From the NCBI GenBank assembly GCA_964017185.1, contig OZ024876.1, positions 18,488,226 to 18,552,225 of the forward strand: a stretch of 64,000 bases of DNA, read 5' to 3'. This DNA comes from Rugalucina vietnamica. Lineage: Eukaryota; Mollusca; Bivalvia; Lucinida; Lucinidae. A model generated the notes under the pieces. The model made no database searches and was not told where the DNA came from. It saw only the letters and a list, made by a program, of their open reading frames with translations. Position numbers and translations under genes: made by a program. Shown here piece by piece: positions 12,635 to 25,433 of this stretch (position 1 is its first letter; each line of letters opens with the position of its first letter).

Positions 12635-13207
12635 CTTTTTTGTACATATCAGTCATTTGACTATTTATTGTCAGTCATTCTCATGTTTTCTATTTGACAG
12701 AAATTTGTTATTACAGAATAAAATAAAATGTCGCTCAGAAATTTTCTCTTTTTATTGTATTTCCTTGTATTGACACGAGCTGATTCACGGAAAGGAACAC
12801 AACATTAATGATAGATACATACACCGCTCAAAATAAAATACAATGCTCAAAATAATTTAAAGAAGGTTGCTTTTTTGCCATATAAGGCAATATCAATTAC
12901 ACCAACTTTGGTCCATACTAGTAGTTTGAGGCAATCAATGAACAATTAGAATATCCCGTTCGTAATTTGTTTCTAGTGCCTCGACATAACCGTTTACACG
13001 AATTTGTAGACAGTAAATTTCCTGCTTATCTCCATGGGTGTTTTGTTGTAAAATTTGAATATTGGTATTTTCTTTGTTTTTATTTTGAGCACAAACACAG
13101 ATATTGCAAAACACTATGAATACCGGGCGGTGTCAGCATTTACCGTAATGCATTGTTGACTGACTCTGACAGAAAATTCAAACTTTATCATTAATCTTGT
13201 CATTTAT

Positions 13208-13903
13208 TGTCCCCCGTCTTTTCGACTCCGTCATTCCGTCCGTCTGTCCTTCCGTCCCCCTATAAAAGTATGTGCCTTGTGCAGGCAACTCCTCCTACAG
13301 TTTTATTCCGATTCTTTTGAAACTTTACAGATGTCTTGACCATGCTTTGAAGATATGCATGTGATTTGGATATAATCCTCAGGTTAATTTTTGACGTTTT
13401 TTTTTCGCAATTTGAACTTAGTCATTTTTTTCGGACATTTTGACAATGAAATTGAATGGACGGTGGGTACCTCGTGCAAGCAACTCCTCCTACAGTTTTA
13501 TTCTGATTATTTTGTTACTTTACAGATGTTTTAATCATGCTTTGAAGATGTACATGTGATTTTGATATATTCCTCAGATTAATTTTGACACTTTTTCGCA
13601 ATTTGAACTTAGTTATTTTTTCGGACATTTTGACAATGAAAGTGAATGGACAGTGGATACCTTGTGCACACAACTCCTCCTACAGTTATATTCCGATTCT
13701 TTTGAAACTTTATAGATGTCTTGACCATGCTTTAAAAATACGCACATGGTTTGGATATAATCCTCACTCTAATTTTATCACTTTTTCGAAATTTGAACTT
13801 AAGTCGTTTTTCAGGCATTTGCACTAAGAAAGTGCATGTGGTTTGGATACATGTTATTCTAAGATTATATAAGAGTAACTAAACTATCAAGGCGGGGGAC
13901 ATA
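13208..13903. mobile_element. Tandem-core TIR element, about 190-bp units
   Basis: The ends TTGTCCCCCGTC (13208) and GGCGGGGGACA (13891-13901) are inverted. Inside, the phrase CAACTCCTCCTACAG recurs at about 13286, 13481 and 13671, giving units of about 195 and 190 bp. Short TIRs around a small tandem array is the plan of bivalve pearl-type elements. No coding capacity. Confidence 0.7.
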
Positions 13904-14204
13904 CATTCCCTGAATTTGCTTGTTTGTACTTTTTTTCGCGGCTAATTGTTTTTTAGAGCGCATGAAGTTGACAAAATACCCAGATAAGTCGAGATGTTAA
14001 ATGTGATTTTGGTTTACAGACTGAGTATCACTTTCTTCTCTTTCGTTTGCTCACTAGCAATTTCAATCGCTTCGCACAGTCAATTGTTATAACTGGGTTA
14101 CAAAATAAATCATACACTGATTAGCTTGGACATTATTTCATATCACTGAAATTGAACGTACAGTCACTTATTGCTAACAATTTCGAAATCTATAAAGAAT
14201 GAAA

Positions 14205-14600
14205 ACTTCATGAAAAAGATAAAAGTAGGCAATGATCAGGAAATGGCGTAATCGTAAAGAAATCCCCACTCCAAAAACCAAGGTGGGAAAAACTAAACTG
14301 ACAATAAGGTATTTTAATGCTTTATTTATTCATTTTTTATTCAGTTTTACGTCCCTTTCAAGATTATTTCAGCTCATATGAGACGGGCCAATCAGTAGGT
14401 GGGCGAAAACGGGAGAACCCCGAGAAAAACCACCTGGCACACCCGCAAGCAGAACTTGGTTTGTCTCACTTGTGTTTATTTATTTAACGATGATTCTTGA
14501 CAATAAGGTATTTATACTAAGGAAACACATCGTAAGCCAAATGAGCAGCTAGTTCCCAATAGGCGTCCACTCAGTTACCCGAACTTAACTAAATATGAAG
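14205..14600 (+). repeat. Dispersed repeat C (GTAGGCAACGATCAGGAAAT type)
   Basis: A shared sequence containing GGCAATGATCAGGAAATGGC, CCCACTCCAAAAACC, AACACATCGTAAGCC, GAGCAGCTA and CCACTCAGTTACCCGAACTT. It recurs at about 23325-23625, 49938-50210 and 53070-53520. An unrelated stretch interrupts this copy at about 14330-14500. Function and class unknown; no TIRs seen. Confidence 0.6.
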
Positions 14601-14824
14601 TCAGGCCGAAAATCATCAACGTTTTGGAGATCGACCATATTTGACACTAGAGTAGAGCATGAAGCTAGCTAAATTCGAATTTCAAGAACTGTAAGAGCTG
14701 TCGCATATCGAGTGCTTGACTGCATTTTGGCTTTGTTAAATATTATGACCGACTCGACGGGTAATCGAAAGCATCATGCTCATATATTCCCTTCCCTTGA
14801 TGCAATAAGGAATAATCCCCGAAT

Positions 14825-15545
14825 CATTAAATTAGGTCACAGTGACCTATTACTATAGGGTCAAATGTTTGGTCATGCAAACTCATAAAGTGAAAGAAGC
14901 ATGTTCATATACCCAATGAATGTCGCGATACAAGTCAAAATCAGAACGATAAAATAAGACCACAGTGATCTAGAACCACTTTAGGGTCAATGCTCTGGCC
15001 ATACTCACTCATAATGTGAAAGAATAATGTTCATATAACAAATGAGTGTTGAAATATAAGTTAAAATCACTGAACCATGAAATGAGGTCAGAAGGACCTA
15101 TATCTACCTTGGGATCACTCACTCATAATGTGAAAGAAGTTTCGTATATTCATATACCTGTTGAGTGATTTTGGGATAAGGTCTTGTCATACACGCTTAA
15201 AATAGGAAATAACTTTGTTGATATACCAATCGAGTGTCAAGGTACAAGGCAAAATTATTGAACCATGAAATGAGGTCACAATGACCTTTAACTACCTTGG
15301 GGTCAAAGGTCTGGTCATGCTCACACATAGTATGAAAGAGGTATATTCATATACCAATTGAATCTCGAGATATAAGGCAAAATCACTGAACCAGGAAATA
15401 AGGTCACAGTGACCTATAAATACATTGGGCTCAAAGATCTCTTCACACTCATTCGTAATATAATCTGAAGGAAGTATGAAAATATACCAATTGAGTGACA
15501 ATGACGCAAAATCACTGGACCATGAAAATCAGGTCAACCAAACCC
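14825..15545. repeat. Tandem array, about 120-130-bp units, with ERE-like palindromes
   Basis: Units share AAAATCACTGAACCATGAAAT, the palindrome, TACCTTGGGGTCAAAGG and CTCATAATGTGAAAGAAG. The palindrome AGGTCA-nnn-TGACCT is perfect at 14834-14848, 15273-15287 and 15401-15415, with a one-mismatch copy at 15085-15099. Spacing is about 120-190 bp. No open frame spans the array. Confidence 0.8.
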
Positions 15546-15835
15546 TAATGTGCAAACCTTTCATGCCAAATCTAAAGGGACACTGACGATGCCTAGGTAG
15601 CCGAGACCGCGGTTTGGTCCACCCCCTTTCTCATTAATTTGTTCACTGCTCTTATAGGCTATCAGTTTAAATTTTTATAAATGACACAGATGTCTATGTC
15701 ACGAAGTTGAAAGCTGATTGACAAATCATCTTCCTGAATTGTCTCCATTTAGAAATAAAAAGAAACAACATTTTTAAGCAGTTCTAGATTTTGACCTCTA
15801 GCCCACAGAACCTAAAGAGTATGGATGCTGTATAT

Positions 15836-17155
15836 GAAGGGCGTTCAAAAAGTTCGCGGAAAAGTGCAAGCATGTCCTTATTTTGTAAATCAGCTGAATT
15901 AAACTCATACAGTTATATAGAAAAACATAATTTATACTTATATAGCAAATGTTGCTGCTCTGGCATGAATACAATGTTAATAGTGGTTGCTATCGAAACC
16001 GTACATCACGATTACCGGCCCACTTTTGTTCATTTTTACAAAAAGCTGATGTTTAATGATGACGTCGCATTTGAAAGTTTACTGTGCTATTTTCACCAAA
16101 CTTTGTATGAGTAAAGTATGTCGGCGGTAAGCACATGACGTCATATAAATGTGTGACGTCATTTAGGCGTAAAGCGGTCATATTGTTTAGTGAATATGCC
16201 TAAAATGCGCGGGGAGCAACGGTCTTCAATAAATTATGAGTTTGGAACGGATTTAAAAAGAAAGAAACATTGCTGAGAGCAGAAAACGAATATGGCGACA
16301 AGGGAATTAAGAAAACGACACTCTACAAGTAGTATGCATGATTTCTACACGACCAGAAAAGCGTAAAATTTTAATGTCGACTCGCGCAGTTTAACGTCAT
16401 ACTGCCGAAAATGATCGTCGTCATACAATAGAATAGAATTCGTGAAATACACAATATACAGAATTGTAGTTTCGGAACAATTTGCCGCATTATAAACACA
16501 GAACTGACAATTAGACGCCCGAATGCCAGGTGGCTTCTAATATGAAATAAGGCACTACCTTTGTCGCGACGCTCTACTCCCATTGCTCAGATAATTTTAA
16601 AATAAGCTACATATATGTCAGCTTCCTCATCCTGGTGATCATAGCCGACCATTACCATTATGGAAAGTGAATTTATCAATTAGAACAGTGCAGGGCGTAT
16701 TGAAACGTGACGGCGACGTAAAACTATATGGAAAGTTAATTGATCAATTAGTATAATGCAGCAGCACGTGTTGCAACGTCACGATGACGTCAAAAATAAC
16801 AATTCCGGTTCCGGTTGACGAAAGATTTTTTTTCTATCAATAAACAGAAGAGCAGAATAGAACAGAACAGTTTTACCACGTTCTACCATAAGTGCGACGC
16901 AGAAGCGTCGCTATAAATGCTTATGAGCTAGCAAACCTTGACATGAATGTGTGTAGCAAACGTTGTTACGGCGTTGGGCCGGTTTTACCGTTGTTACCCT
17001 AGAAACGCACGTGATTTACTGCTTAATTTTCATCCGATTTAATTCAAATTTTGTGCACGTGTTAACTATATGTTTATATACAACATGCGCGTAAATTTCC
17101 TTGACAATTACAAATTTGGCAGCACTTTTTCTCGAACATTTTGAATCCCCCTCGT
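15836..17155 (+). mobile_element. Decayed mariner-like transposon, about 1.3 kb
   Basis: The left end GAAGGGCGTTCAAAAAGTTC and the right end, read on the other strand GAGGGGGATTCAAAATGTTC, form diverged TIRs next to TA. Inside at 16195-16371 lies a broken transposase start. The length, TIR style and helix-turn-helix match Tc1/mariner elements of the mariner branch. Confidence 0.65.
16195..16371 (+). pseudogene. Mariner-like transposase N-terminal relic
   Basis: Translation gives MPKMRGEQRSS at 16195, then after a frameshift LLRAENEYGDKGIKKTTLYK followed by two stops. The AxNEYGDxxIKKTTLYKW block is the second helix-turn-helix of mariner transposases, where the family usually has AYGD-x-ALKRTTVFEWH. 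Only this DNA-binding start survives; the DDD catalytic part is not recognisable. Confidence 0.6.
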
Positions 17156-19417
17156 AATAAAATGTTGCATAGAGAACTACACGGCAGAGCATAATTTTTG
17201 ACAGTGTTCTACATTTAACCTCTAGCCTCACACCACTGGCATGGACCTAGGGATCCAATGACATGAAACAAAACCCAACCAGATAGAGTACCAGAGTTCA
17301 AGTAGTTATTCTGTTTCTAGAAGTTCTTGTAAAGGGAACACGTGTTGCGATTCCCACTCCTCCGATAACTATCTTGGCCATATCTTTGTGTTTTGATTTA
17401 CAGACACCCTAACCGAGATTCAGCTCTTTTCCTGCATCCAAGTCAGACTTAGAAGCCGATCTTTCTCTAGGCAATAGCTCTTATGCGGCAGGAATTTAGG
17501 AAACCATTTGCAAAGATATCTAATTTTTTTCACTGTTTTACATACAAAAATCAACTTAGCCGAAATTCGTCGCAATAATATATAATAAATACTCATTGTT
17601 TTCAAGAATTGTCTGCGTTGGGAAAACATTTCCACGTTTGAGGCATTTGGATGAACGGTGTGTAGACAAGGCGGCCACCAGTATTGTGTAGACCAAAATG
17701 ATGACGGCTATGTTTTCACGTCACTCGTATGTCCCTCTCTCTCGGTACGTCTGTCCGTCCGTCTGTAATGCATCTTCTTAAATAACTTAGAAAGTCTAGC
17801 TATTTCTAAAAGGGCACTGATACCAACCCAAAATTTAATTGTTAAGTATTACAGACATAATGGTAGAGAGAATCATCTTACTTCTACATTGATTGCCGGT
17901 GTTTGTACGTGCGTAACTGCGACCGACAGTATGTCGTTTTTGCCTGATGTCGTATTTGAGCCTTGTCGCGCCGAAGAAAAACTGGGTAAAGAAACTAAAC
18001 TTTCCATATACTGATATACCGAAACATGAAACATGGAGCATGAAAATGAAATTATTTGATCTGGGACAAACAAAAGTAAATGCACTTTCTTAGAAATACT
18101 TAACTTCCAAGTCACACTGCCGATCACTGCCTACATTGCATGCATACTTGTATGATGGTATGCAGAAAGACCGAAATCAGGTTTTGACATAATGTGGACC
18201 AAATACTAGACGCGATATTTCATATACATGTATGAATTTTCATCACACAGTCGCCCATTTATCAACCTGCCAATATGCCATTCATCAAATCTGGAACAAT
18301 GCATTTCCTACTATTTAAGTGATGAATTAAAAAAATGAAAATGTTCAACGAACAGAACATTGAAAACGCCCGTTCCATTTTCTTAACAAAGTTTAAGTTG
18401 TACAAAGTCAGCTCAAATTTGGATTGGCCGATTGTGGCCTTTGGGGAGGAGAGTTGATTGTTGTTTCCTGTAATCACCCTTTTCTTTTATTCCAAACGTT
18501 GGTGGTTTCGCGACGGCCAAGAAGCTTATTCAGATCTGGCGTATGTAGCACGCAATTTGTAGTTAAGTTACCGTTAAAAAACCTAACTGATACGTATTAA
18601 AAGGTTCTCTACAGTACGTATGACAATAAGTTGCAAGAAAACTGAATTGAAAACATGTATATGGGAAGCAAGTGGTAGTATATAGGACTCACAAACGAGA
18701 GTTCCCAGATTCAATATACATACATCCCCCTTGCTGTGTTCTTGAGCAAAAGCTCCCCATAGTTCTGGTTAACAATCAGGAAGCGATGTGACTGAAAAAG
18801 AAACTGTGACGTTAAGCCATAACCAACTAAAAGTGCATTGAGAGGCATATATGTGACATTATCTGACATTTTGGGTCTTGTGGAGTCAAGTCGGAAATTT
18901 AGTTTTTAACATTTTTACAATTTTTATTATGTTAATAATCCATGTCCGAAAGCTTTAATAAATAGCACTAACGCTTAGTAAGAAAAATAGAGAAACCACG
19001 CACCGACCATTGTTTGCATCTTTGGGTTATTAATTGGTAAAGATATTAATTGGCCTTGGAAAATCGTTTGTAACACATAGTTACAGAATCCTGCTCTGTT
19101 GTCCTTCACAGTGGGTATTGTCTAAATATTATAGAATCGGAAATTACAAAGGTCTTGCTAGAAATATCCAGTTTTTGTATTAGGCGGCGCTTTGAAACTA
19201 ATGTCTGAGTGCCCAAAAATCCAATTAACGTCGCATGCAGTTTTGTGACGTCAACTTTAGTTCACGTTTTGTGACGTCAACGTCGTACCTCCACAAGACC
19301 GAAAATCTCAGAGAACGTCACATATATCCTCGGCTACTGAGTAGCTTCCACTAAGCACCCCATCACTCATGCTCATCTCTGACAGTGAATGTGGTTTTAG
19401 AATGAAGATCAAATCTT
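17156..19417. other. Intergenic, no gene seen
   Basis: AT-rich, with scattered short frames that resemble nothing. ACGTCTGTCCGTCCGTCTGT near 17747 is the type of phrase that starts tandem-core repeats, but no array follows. Confidence 0.4.
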
Positions 19418-20235
19418 AAGCAGTATACAGGGCTGACTTGTATACTCAATCTAGGACTTAAAACCCGGACATTGAGGGTAAGGTCCTCCATCTTGAATAG
19501 AAAATTAAAACAGAAAGTCGTTCAAAAATAATTTAAAATAAAGATGTCATAGATGTTGTCCTCTAGCTCCACCCTGGTCATGGACCATAGAGTCTGATGT
19601 CATAGTAACAAGTAGGTTACCTTATAGAGTGCGCAACTGTACATGAATGATTTCTAAAAATGGTTGTAAAGATATGTACAGAAAATACCATTTTAAAGGT
19701 GTTCTAGTTTTTGACCTCTGGTCCCACCCCCAGGCGTGGACTCCAGGGTCCAAACCCTACAGGAAATTTATTGTTTACATTGTAAGTACGTGCATGACTA
19801 TGAATTCGCTCTGACAAAAGGTTGTCAAGAAAATGACGTATAGAAAATCCATCTTCAACAATAATATTATAAAATTGTCCTCGAGTTTGACCTCTAGCCC
19901 AGTCCCTGGAGATGAGTACCCATAGGGTTGTATCTCGTAATAAAAGCAAACCCTGCAGGGTACTCCATTATCTACATGTAAAAATGAATACATTCCTATT
20001 TGTTGTTTGGATATGGACTTAGAGAAAAACATTTATAACAGCACATTTTACAAGTGACCTAGATTCTGACCTCTAGCCCAACCCCCGGGCATGGACCCTG
20101 GGGTCCGAAATCATGTAAACAATGCAAACCCTACAGGGTACCTATGGACCAAATATGAATGGTTTCTGATCATTGTTACAAGAGATATAAACCAGTAGGG
20201 AAAGTTTAATCAAAAGTTTTATACAAATTCCTTAT
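19418..20235. repeat. Tandem-core repeat family E5, degraded copy
   Basis: It begins with CAGTATACAGGGCTGACTTG and contains four units around GACCTCTAGCCC...ACCCCTGGGCATGG...GGGTAC at about 19559, 19715, 19890 and 20070. The order and wording match 33078-33840 closely. The TIRs seen in that second copy are not obvious here. Confidence 0.65.
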
Positions 20236-21174
20236 ACTGTGTGTGAACTGGTCCACACTAGACGTTATCAATCAAGGTTTCAAAATGATTTAAACAATCA
20301 GTACCATACATCGCGAGTTCTTTGACGGAAGTGGGCCCTAACAAAATAAGATGAAGATGCAAATATTACGTACATCATAATGTGCATCCGCCCAGATGTG
20401 CGAGCATCATATCAATGATTTTCATTGTCATTATGCATGCTAAATAAAGAGTGATGAAGTAATTTAGCAATCCGTCATAATTTGCATATTTTATATGTAC
20501 AATAAAGGTGCTTTCTGTTAAATTGACAATTTATCAACTATGCTCATTTCACTTCCTTTTTATAATATACATCCACATTCTCAAAATTCTGTGGTTTGTG
20601 AAGCTTTAAGTCAGTAAATAAATCCAAGTCAATCTAGGGTTTATATATTTATTTCTAACTGGTACATTTCTACATGGGCCAATCAAGAAAAAACTTTAAA
20701 TGGGGCTTTCCCAGTGGGAAAGGGATGTAGCCAAGGCAGATCCTGATGCAAACTCCATCTCTGTCTTAGTTTTTATGTTGACTCGAGACGAGATCTGGTC
20801 CTGATGTTATAATTTTACAAGCTCAACTAAGCTCAGCATGAAATTTCAATCCCTCAGAAGTACTGAAAAAGCCAAACTTAACTGAATTTTTTGTGTAGAC
20901 AACCAAAGCTAGTAAACCATCCTGCTAATAAAATGTTATAATACCAACAAGCGTTGGCATTTTAATATTTACGAGCAGGATGAATTGTATTCTCAGATAA
21001 GCTGAGCATTAAAACAAGTTTTATAACCTCGGGACCTGGTAGCTATGCATACGTAAGTCCCTGTTCATATTCCATTTAGATTGTGAATTTCTTCCGACAT
21101 ATCTTAATTGTTTCACGACTGAATTTAAATGCTTTGACATTACGAAAACATACCTATGTAACATGTTTCTGAAG
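20236..21174. other. Intergenic, repeat fragments only
   Basis: It includes GAGCCGAA-like and CTAAGCTCAGCATGAAATTT phrases (20826-20853) and GCTGAGCATTAAAAC (21001-21015), which are relics of the TIRs of the 38530-39980 family. A small palindrome containing CCAACAAGCGTTGGCATTTT lies at about 20944-20966. No coding sequence. Confidence 0.4.
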
Positions 21175-21364
21175 CGGATAAAAAAGATGAAAAATATTGA
21201 TATTTTCTTGTTGCTCAAAACATCGACTGTGAGTACCCACAATCTATGTTTTGGATAAAAAATAAGAAAATAAGAAAAAGAGAAAAAAATTGTAAACCTG
21301 TATGTTTCACTATATAAAAGTGGGCTTTGGGGGGGTATTCATTGCATGAACATGTTTGCATGAT
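21175..21364 (-). mobile_element. Hairpin MITE family A, reverse copy with collapsed palindrome
   Basis: It contains GAGTACCCACAATCTATGTTT, AAAAGTGGGC and ATTGCATGAACATGTTTGC in reverse family order. The palindrome has been reduced to one arm. Confidence 0.65.
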
Positions 21365-22159
21365 GAAACGTTTTGAATTTTCTTAACTAATTACATTGTT
21401 TATTATGAAAGTGATTTTTCATCTCAAAACGATTATTGTGGATTGAAAGACCACCACGACAATAAAGAGAACAAACAACCGACTAAACTGCCTTTATCAT
21501 TGTGGTTGCTTTCATCTAACTACTTAAATGCACTTCTCGTTTGTACAAATTTGTTCACCGCATTTCGTGGTAAATACCCTTTAAAGATGTTGAGAAATTT
21601 AAACAAATTTATTCTCATTTAAAGATTTATTCAACTGATGTACAAATGATGTTTCTTATAAAGATATACTGTGATCAGCCAGCTGGTCTCAGAGATAAAC
21701 ATGCTTGAAAGTGTGGACAGACAGACAGACACACACACGGACGGACGCCAGCATGAGTCCCACCCTTTTAGTTCACGTCGTGAGCCTTTGGCTCAGTGGA
21801 GCTAAAACGTGCACTGAGCTACCAGTTGCAATGTTGAAAACTACTCTAGATCTGATGAACTAGTGATAGCCTTTCACCAGTTTCAGGAATCCTATGAGTT
21901 TACTAGTTTCACCATTCGATACAATAAATGCATTTGTAAAGATAACCGTAATATACTTTTCACCTCTTTGGAAAGCATCGTTACAAAACTATTTGTTGTG
22001 AATAAAGTTTGAGGCATTATTTCTCATCATAACAGATCAGTATGTTAAGTCACATAACCTCATTTACCTTACATCACAATAGATGCATCGTAAAGATGTC
22101 GGTCTTTTAGCTTTCATCACAATAGATGCATTGTAAATTTGATAGTCTGTGATATATCT

Positions 22160-23060
22160 TCATGTTAGCTGTCTTTTCCACTTACCTCTATTGTACTCCT
22201 CACTTTTGTATTTTGTGGATGCTAGCCGGATGGCTACATTGTTGTGAAAAAGCTAGTCATCCTGCTATTTATTAGTGTTGTAATAATTTCGTGGTGTTCT
22301 CATTGTTCTGTACAGTACTCTTTTCTTGCCTGGTGTCTGGAATTAGGCTTTAAATCTGTTTGTACAATCTCTCTGCTTTCTATTCCTACATTTGCCTTTC
22401 ATTACAATCGATGCATTCGTAAACACGACAGTCTGTGATTTACCTTCATGTTAGCTGTCTTTTCTACCTCTGTTGTACTCCTCATTTTGTATTTTCAGCT
22501 ACTTTGTTGGGAAAGAGCTAGTCATCTTGCTCTTCATGAGTGTTGTTATATTGTTGTGATGTCCTCATTGTTCTGTACTGTACTCTTTTCCTGCCTGCTG
22601 TCTAGGTTTGGGATTTCAAATTTGATTGTACAATCTATGGGTTTTCTATTCCTACATGTACTTTTACCCTTCATCACAAATAATGCATTTGTAAAGAATG
22701 CAGTCTTTCACCTTTCATTACAATAGATGCATTTGTAAAGATACATCCTTTTAACCCAGTCTTTTACCTTTCATCACAATAGATGCAATTGTAAAGATGC
22801 AGTCTTTTACCTTTCATCACAATAGATGCATTTGTAAAGATGCAGCCTTTTACCTTTCATTAAAATAGATGCATTTGTAAAGATGCAGTCTTTTACCTCT
22901 CATCATAATAGATGCATTTGTAAAGATGCAGTCTTTTACCTTTCATCATAATAGATGCATTTGTAAAGATGCAGTCTTTTACTTTCATCACAATAGATGG
23001 ATACAGTCTTTTACCTTTCATCATAATAGATGCATTTGCAAAGATGACAATCCTTTTCAA
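22160..23060. repeat. Minisatellite, about 45-bp units
   Basis: From about 22650 the phrase CTTTCATCACAATAGATGCA-TTTGTAAAGATGCAGTCTTTTAC repeats roughly eight times, most units about 45-47 bp, with one shortened unit near 22995. The preceding 22160-22650 contains two longer related units sharing TTCATGTTAGCTGTCTTTTC. No frame stays open across it. Confidence 0.85.
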
Positions 23061-23324
23061 TTCACCACACTAGATGCATTATAAATGAGACTGTCTTTCC
23101 AAAAGCATTGTTTCAACACTACGTGTATTTGTCCTGAATAAAGAATGAGGAATTTGACGGTCTCATCATAACAGTTCAGCATATCCAGCCTCAGCCTAAC
23201 ACTCGTGTCTGAATGTTGTGGGTGCCAATTCTGTTGGTAGAAATACATCATGGCATCAGGTCATACCATCAAATAGACTCAGCATATGCATCTCAATCAC
23301 ACGTTGAACTGAAACATTAAGAAA

Positions 23325-23625
23325 AAGGTACAAGTATGCAACAATCAGGAAATGGCACAATTAGAAAGAAATTCCCACTCCATAAACCGAGGGTTGGGAA
23401 AAAACTAAAACGACACTTAAGTATTTATACCAAGAAAACATATCGTAAGCTGAGTGAGCAGCTATTCCCCAATAGGCAGCCACTCAGTTACCCGAACTGA
23501 ACCAAAAATATGAAAACGTACATAAGGCTCAAACAGCTCACAAATTCGACTCCAAAACACAAAACAATAAGAACCACAACAGAAGTATTACCTTGGAACG
23601 ATCAGTAATATAAAATTACTGGGGG
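23325..23625 (+). repeat. Dispersed repeat C, near-complete copy
   Basis: It contains CAACAATCAGGAAATGGCAC, CATATCGTAAGCTGAGTGAG, CCACTCAGTTACCCGAACTG, and the end AGAAGTATTACCTTGGAACG followed by ATCAGTAATATAAAATTACTG. Confidence 0.65.
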
Positions 23626-23689
23626 CATGTTTATGCAGCAAGATTTTTCTTACAGTTTTAAAAATCAAAGTTTTGAATTGAAAGATTTT

Positions 23690-23877
23690 GATATTCTTCT
23701 TATTTTTACTCAAAACATAGATGATCATGGGTACACGTTAGAACTGCCTGGATTCTAAGGAGTGCCCATAATCCATGTTATGGAGCAAAGGTGTACCACT
23801 GTACATCCAGTTTCCTATATAAATGTAGAGTGTAAGGGGGTATACATAGCACGGACAAATTTGCCTCATGAAAATAA
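23690..23877 (-). mobile_element. Hairpin MITE family A, diverged reverse copy
   Basis: CAAAACATAGATGATCATGG, GCCCATAATCCATGTTATGG and AGGGGGTATACATAGCACGG in reverse order, ending near CCTCATGA. The palindrome arms are mostly lost. Confidence 0.6.
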
Positions 23878-23954
23878 ATAACTTTAAATGCATGATACTC
23901 TGACAGTTGAAGATATGTCCCTTAAATGAAAGTGGTCGCAACCCAAAAATGTCA

Positions 23955-24152
23955 TGAGAAAACCAACATTTCGCACATGCAAACTAACAGACGCAGGTCA
24001 GCTTTGCAGTAACTGGTACTGGTAATAGTACATTTCCTCAACTTTCTAAATCCAAAATTTCCAGCATCAAGTTTTCTTCTGTGCTTGTACAGCACCGTTT
24101 GTGTCAGACCTGGTCGGAAACCACATTGTTGGTTTTCTCATGATGCAGCTCA
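23955..24152 (-). mobile_element. Hairpin MITE family B, reverse copy
   Basis: It runs from GAGAAAACCAAC through AGCTTTGCAGTAACTGG to CAGACCTGGTCGGAAACC and GGTTTTCTCATGATGCAGCTC. It lies head to tail with the next copy at 24196. Confidence 0.75.
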
Positions 24153-24195
24153 AATGGTGATGTATGAGTCCCTTCATCATTAAAGGGTTAACAAA

Positions 24196-24430
24196 TGAGC
24201 CGCCTCGTGGGAAAACCAATAATGTGGTTTCCGAACAGGTCCGACACAAACCGGCCTGTGCAGTCTTAGAAGATGGCTAGAAGCTTGAAATTTCGGATTT
24301 AAGAAGAAGATGAATTGTACTACCCGTGTAGTGAAAACAAAGGCACTGATCAGCTTCGCGGTTACCGCGAAGCTGATCTGCATCTTTGTTTTCACATATG
24401 CAGATTGTTGGTTTTCCCTTGAGGCGGCTC
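24196..24430 (+). mobile_element. Hairpin MITE family B, full copy
   Basis: TGAGCCGCCTCGTGGGAAAA to TTGAGGCGGCTCA with the palindrome core CTTCGCGG-TTA-CCGCGAAG intact. Confidence 0.85.
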
Positions 24431-24673
24431 AAATCATTTGATCACCCTTAAATTAATTCTTCTATCAAAGCTCCTCAGCAATTCAATAGGCCAACCATAA
24501 AAGGAAAAGTAGGCAACGATCAGGAAATGGCGCAATTAGAAAGAAATTCTAACCTAATCTAACCATAACATAATTCTGTACCATATCAGTCACTAAACAG
24601 CTCTTTATGACACAATTGCTATAGAAAGGGGCAACATGTTTTAATTCTGTGATGCCTTATGGTCTTAATCAAA

Positions 24674-24893
24674 TGAGCCGTCTCATGAGAAAAACAACAA
24701 TGTGGTATCCGAACAGGTCCGACACAAATCAGGCTGTACAGTCAAAGGAGCAGACTAGAAGCTTGAAATTTTGGATTTAAGTACTATCTGTGTAGCGAAA
24801 AACAAAGATGCTGATTAGCTTCACGGTGATCTGCGTCTTTGATTTCACATGTGCAGATTGTTGATTTTCTTATAAGGTGGTTCAAATCTTGAC
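24674..24893 (+). mobile_element. Hairpin MITE family B, palindrome half lost
   Basis: ATGAGCCGTCTCATGAGAAA to AAGGTGGTTCAA. The palindrome is reduced (GATTAGCTTCACGGTGATCTG). Confidence 0.75.
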
Positions 24894-25285
24894 ACTAATT
24901 TTGCAGTAAAAATGAATAATTCTCTTAGCAGCCAAAGATCCTTCACAAAATATTCCAAGTCCCAAGAATAATCTTTAGTGAATCATGACATTAGATGACA
25001 GTGACCTATAAGTACTTTAGGGTCCAATCAGGTCATATTTTTTATTTACTCATGAACAATAATGTTCATTATAACCTGATTCTCAAAATATCAGGCAAAA
25101 TCACTGAATCAGAAATTTGGTCACAATGACCTATACCTGCTATGGGGTCAAGGGTTCAATTCATTTTTATAGCAACCAGATACTCTTCCCAAATAATTCC
25201 AAGTCCCAAGAATAATCTTCAGTCAGTGCTTGTAAGGTCAAAGTCAATTCCATACACATGAGCTCTATTAATAGTAACAGCTTAC

Positions 25286-25433
25286 CTGCTTTATGGCCTT
25301 GACCTACAGCAAGGTCAATGGCCATATAATCATCTTCATTCCTCAGTGTCAGATCCGCACCATATTCTAGTAACAGCTTCACACAGGCAGGGTGATTGTT
25401 GAATGCTGCGTACATCAGGGCTGTACTGTCAGT
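25286..25433 (-). CDS. RFXANK/ANKRA2-like gene: ankyrin repeats 3-4 exon
   Basis: 148 nt between acceptor TGACTTCAG (AG at 25435-25434) and donor GCAG|GTAAGC. It is phase 0 at its start and phase 1 at its end. It encodes STALMYAAFNNHPACVKLLL and then ADLTLRNEDDYMAIDLAV, the helix-turn-helix pattern of ankyrin repeats. It is the last exon found; the protein should continue about 20 residues. Confidence 0.85.

Noticed and set aside
15791-16114. 107-codon frame as a gene
   Set aside because: It starts outside and reads through the left TIR of the mariner relic; no conserved domain.
18830-19417. Left end of the 19418 repeat extended to GTGCATTGAGAGGCATATATG
   Set aside because: Similar to the E5 start (GTGCCTTGAGAGGCACGTATA), but the sequence between could not be matched, so the boundary was left at 19418.
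22650-23060. Possible CRISPR-like array of regular repeats
   Set aside because: The units are contiguous with no unique spacers and the genome is eukaryotic; it is a minisatellite.
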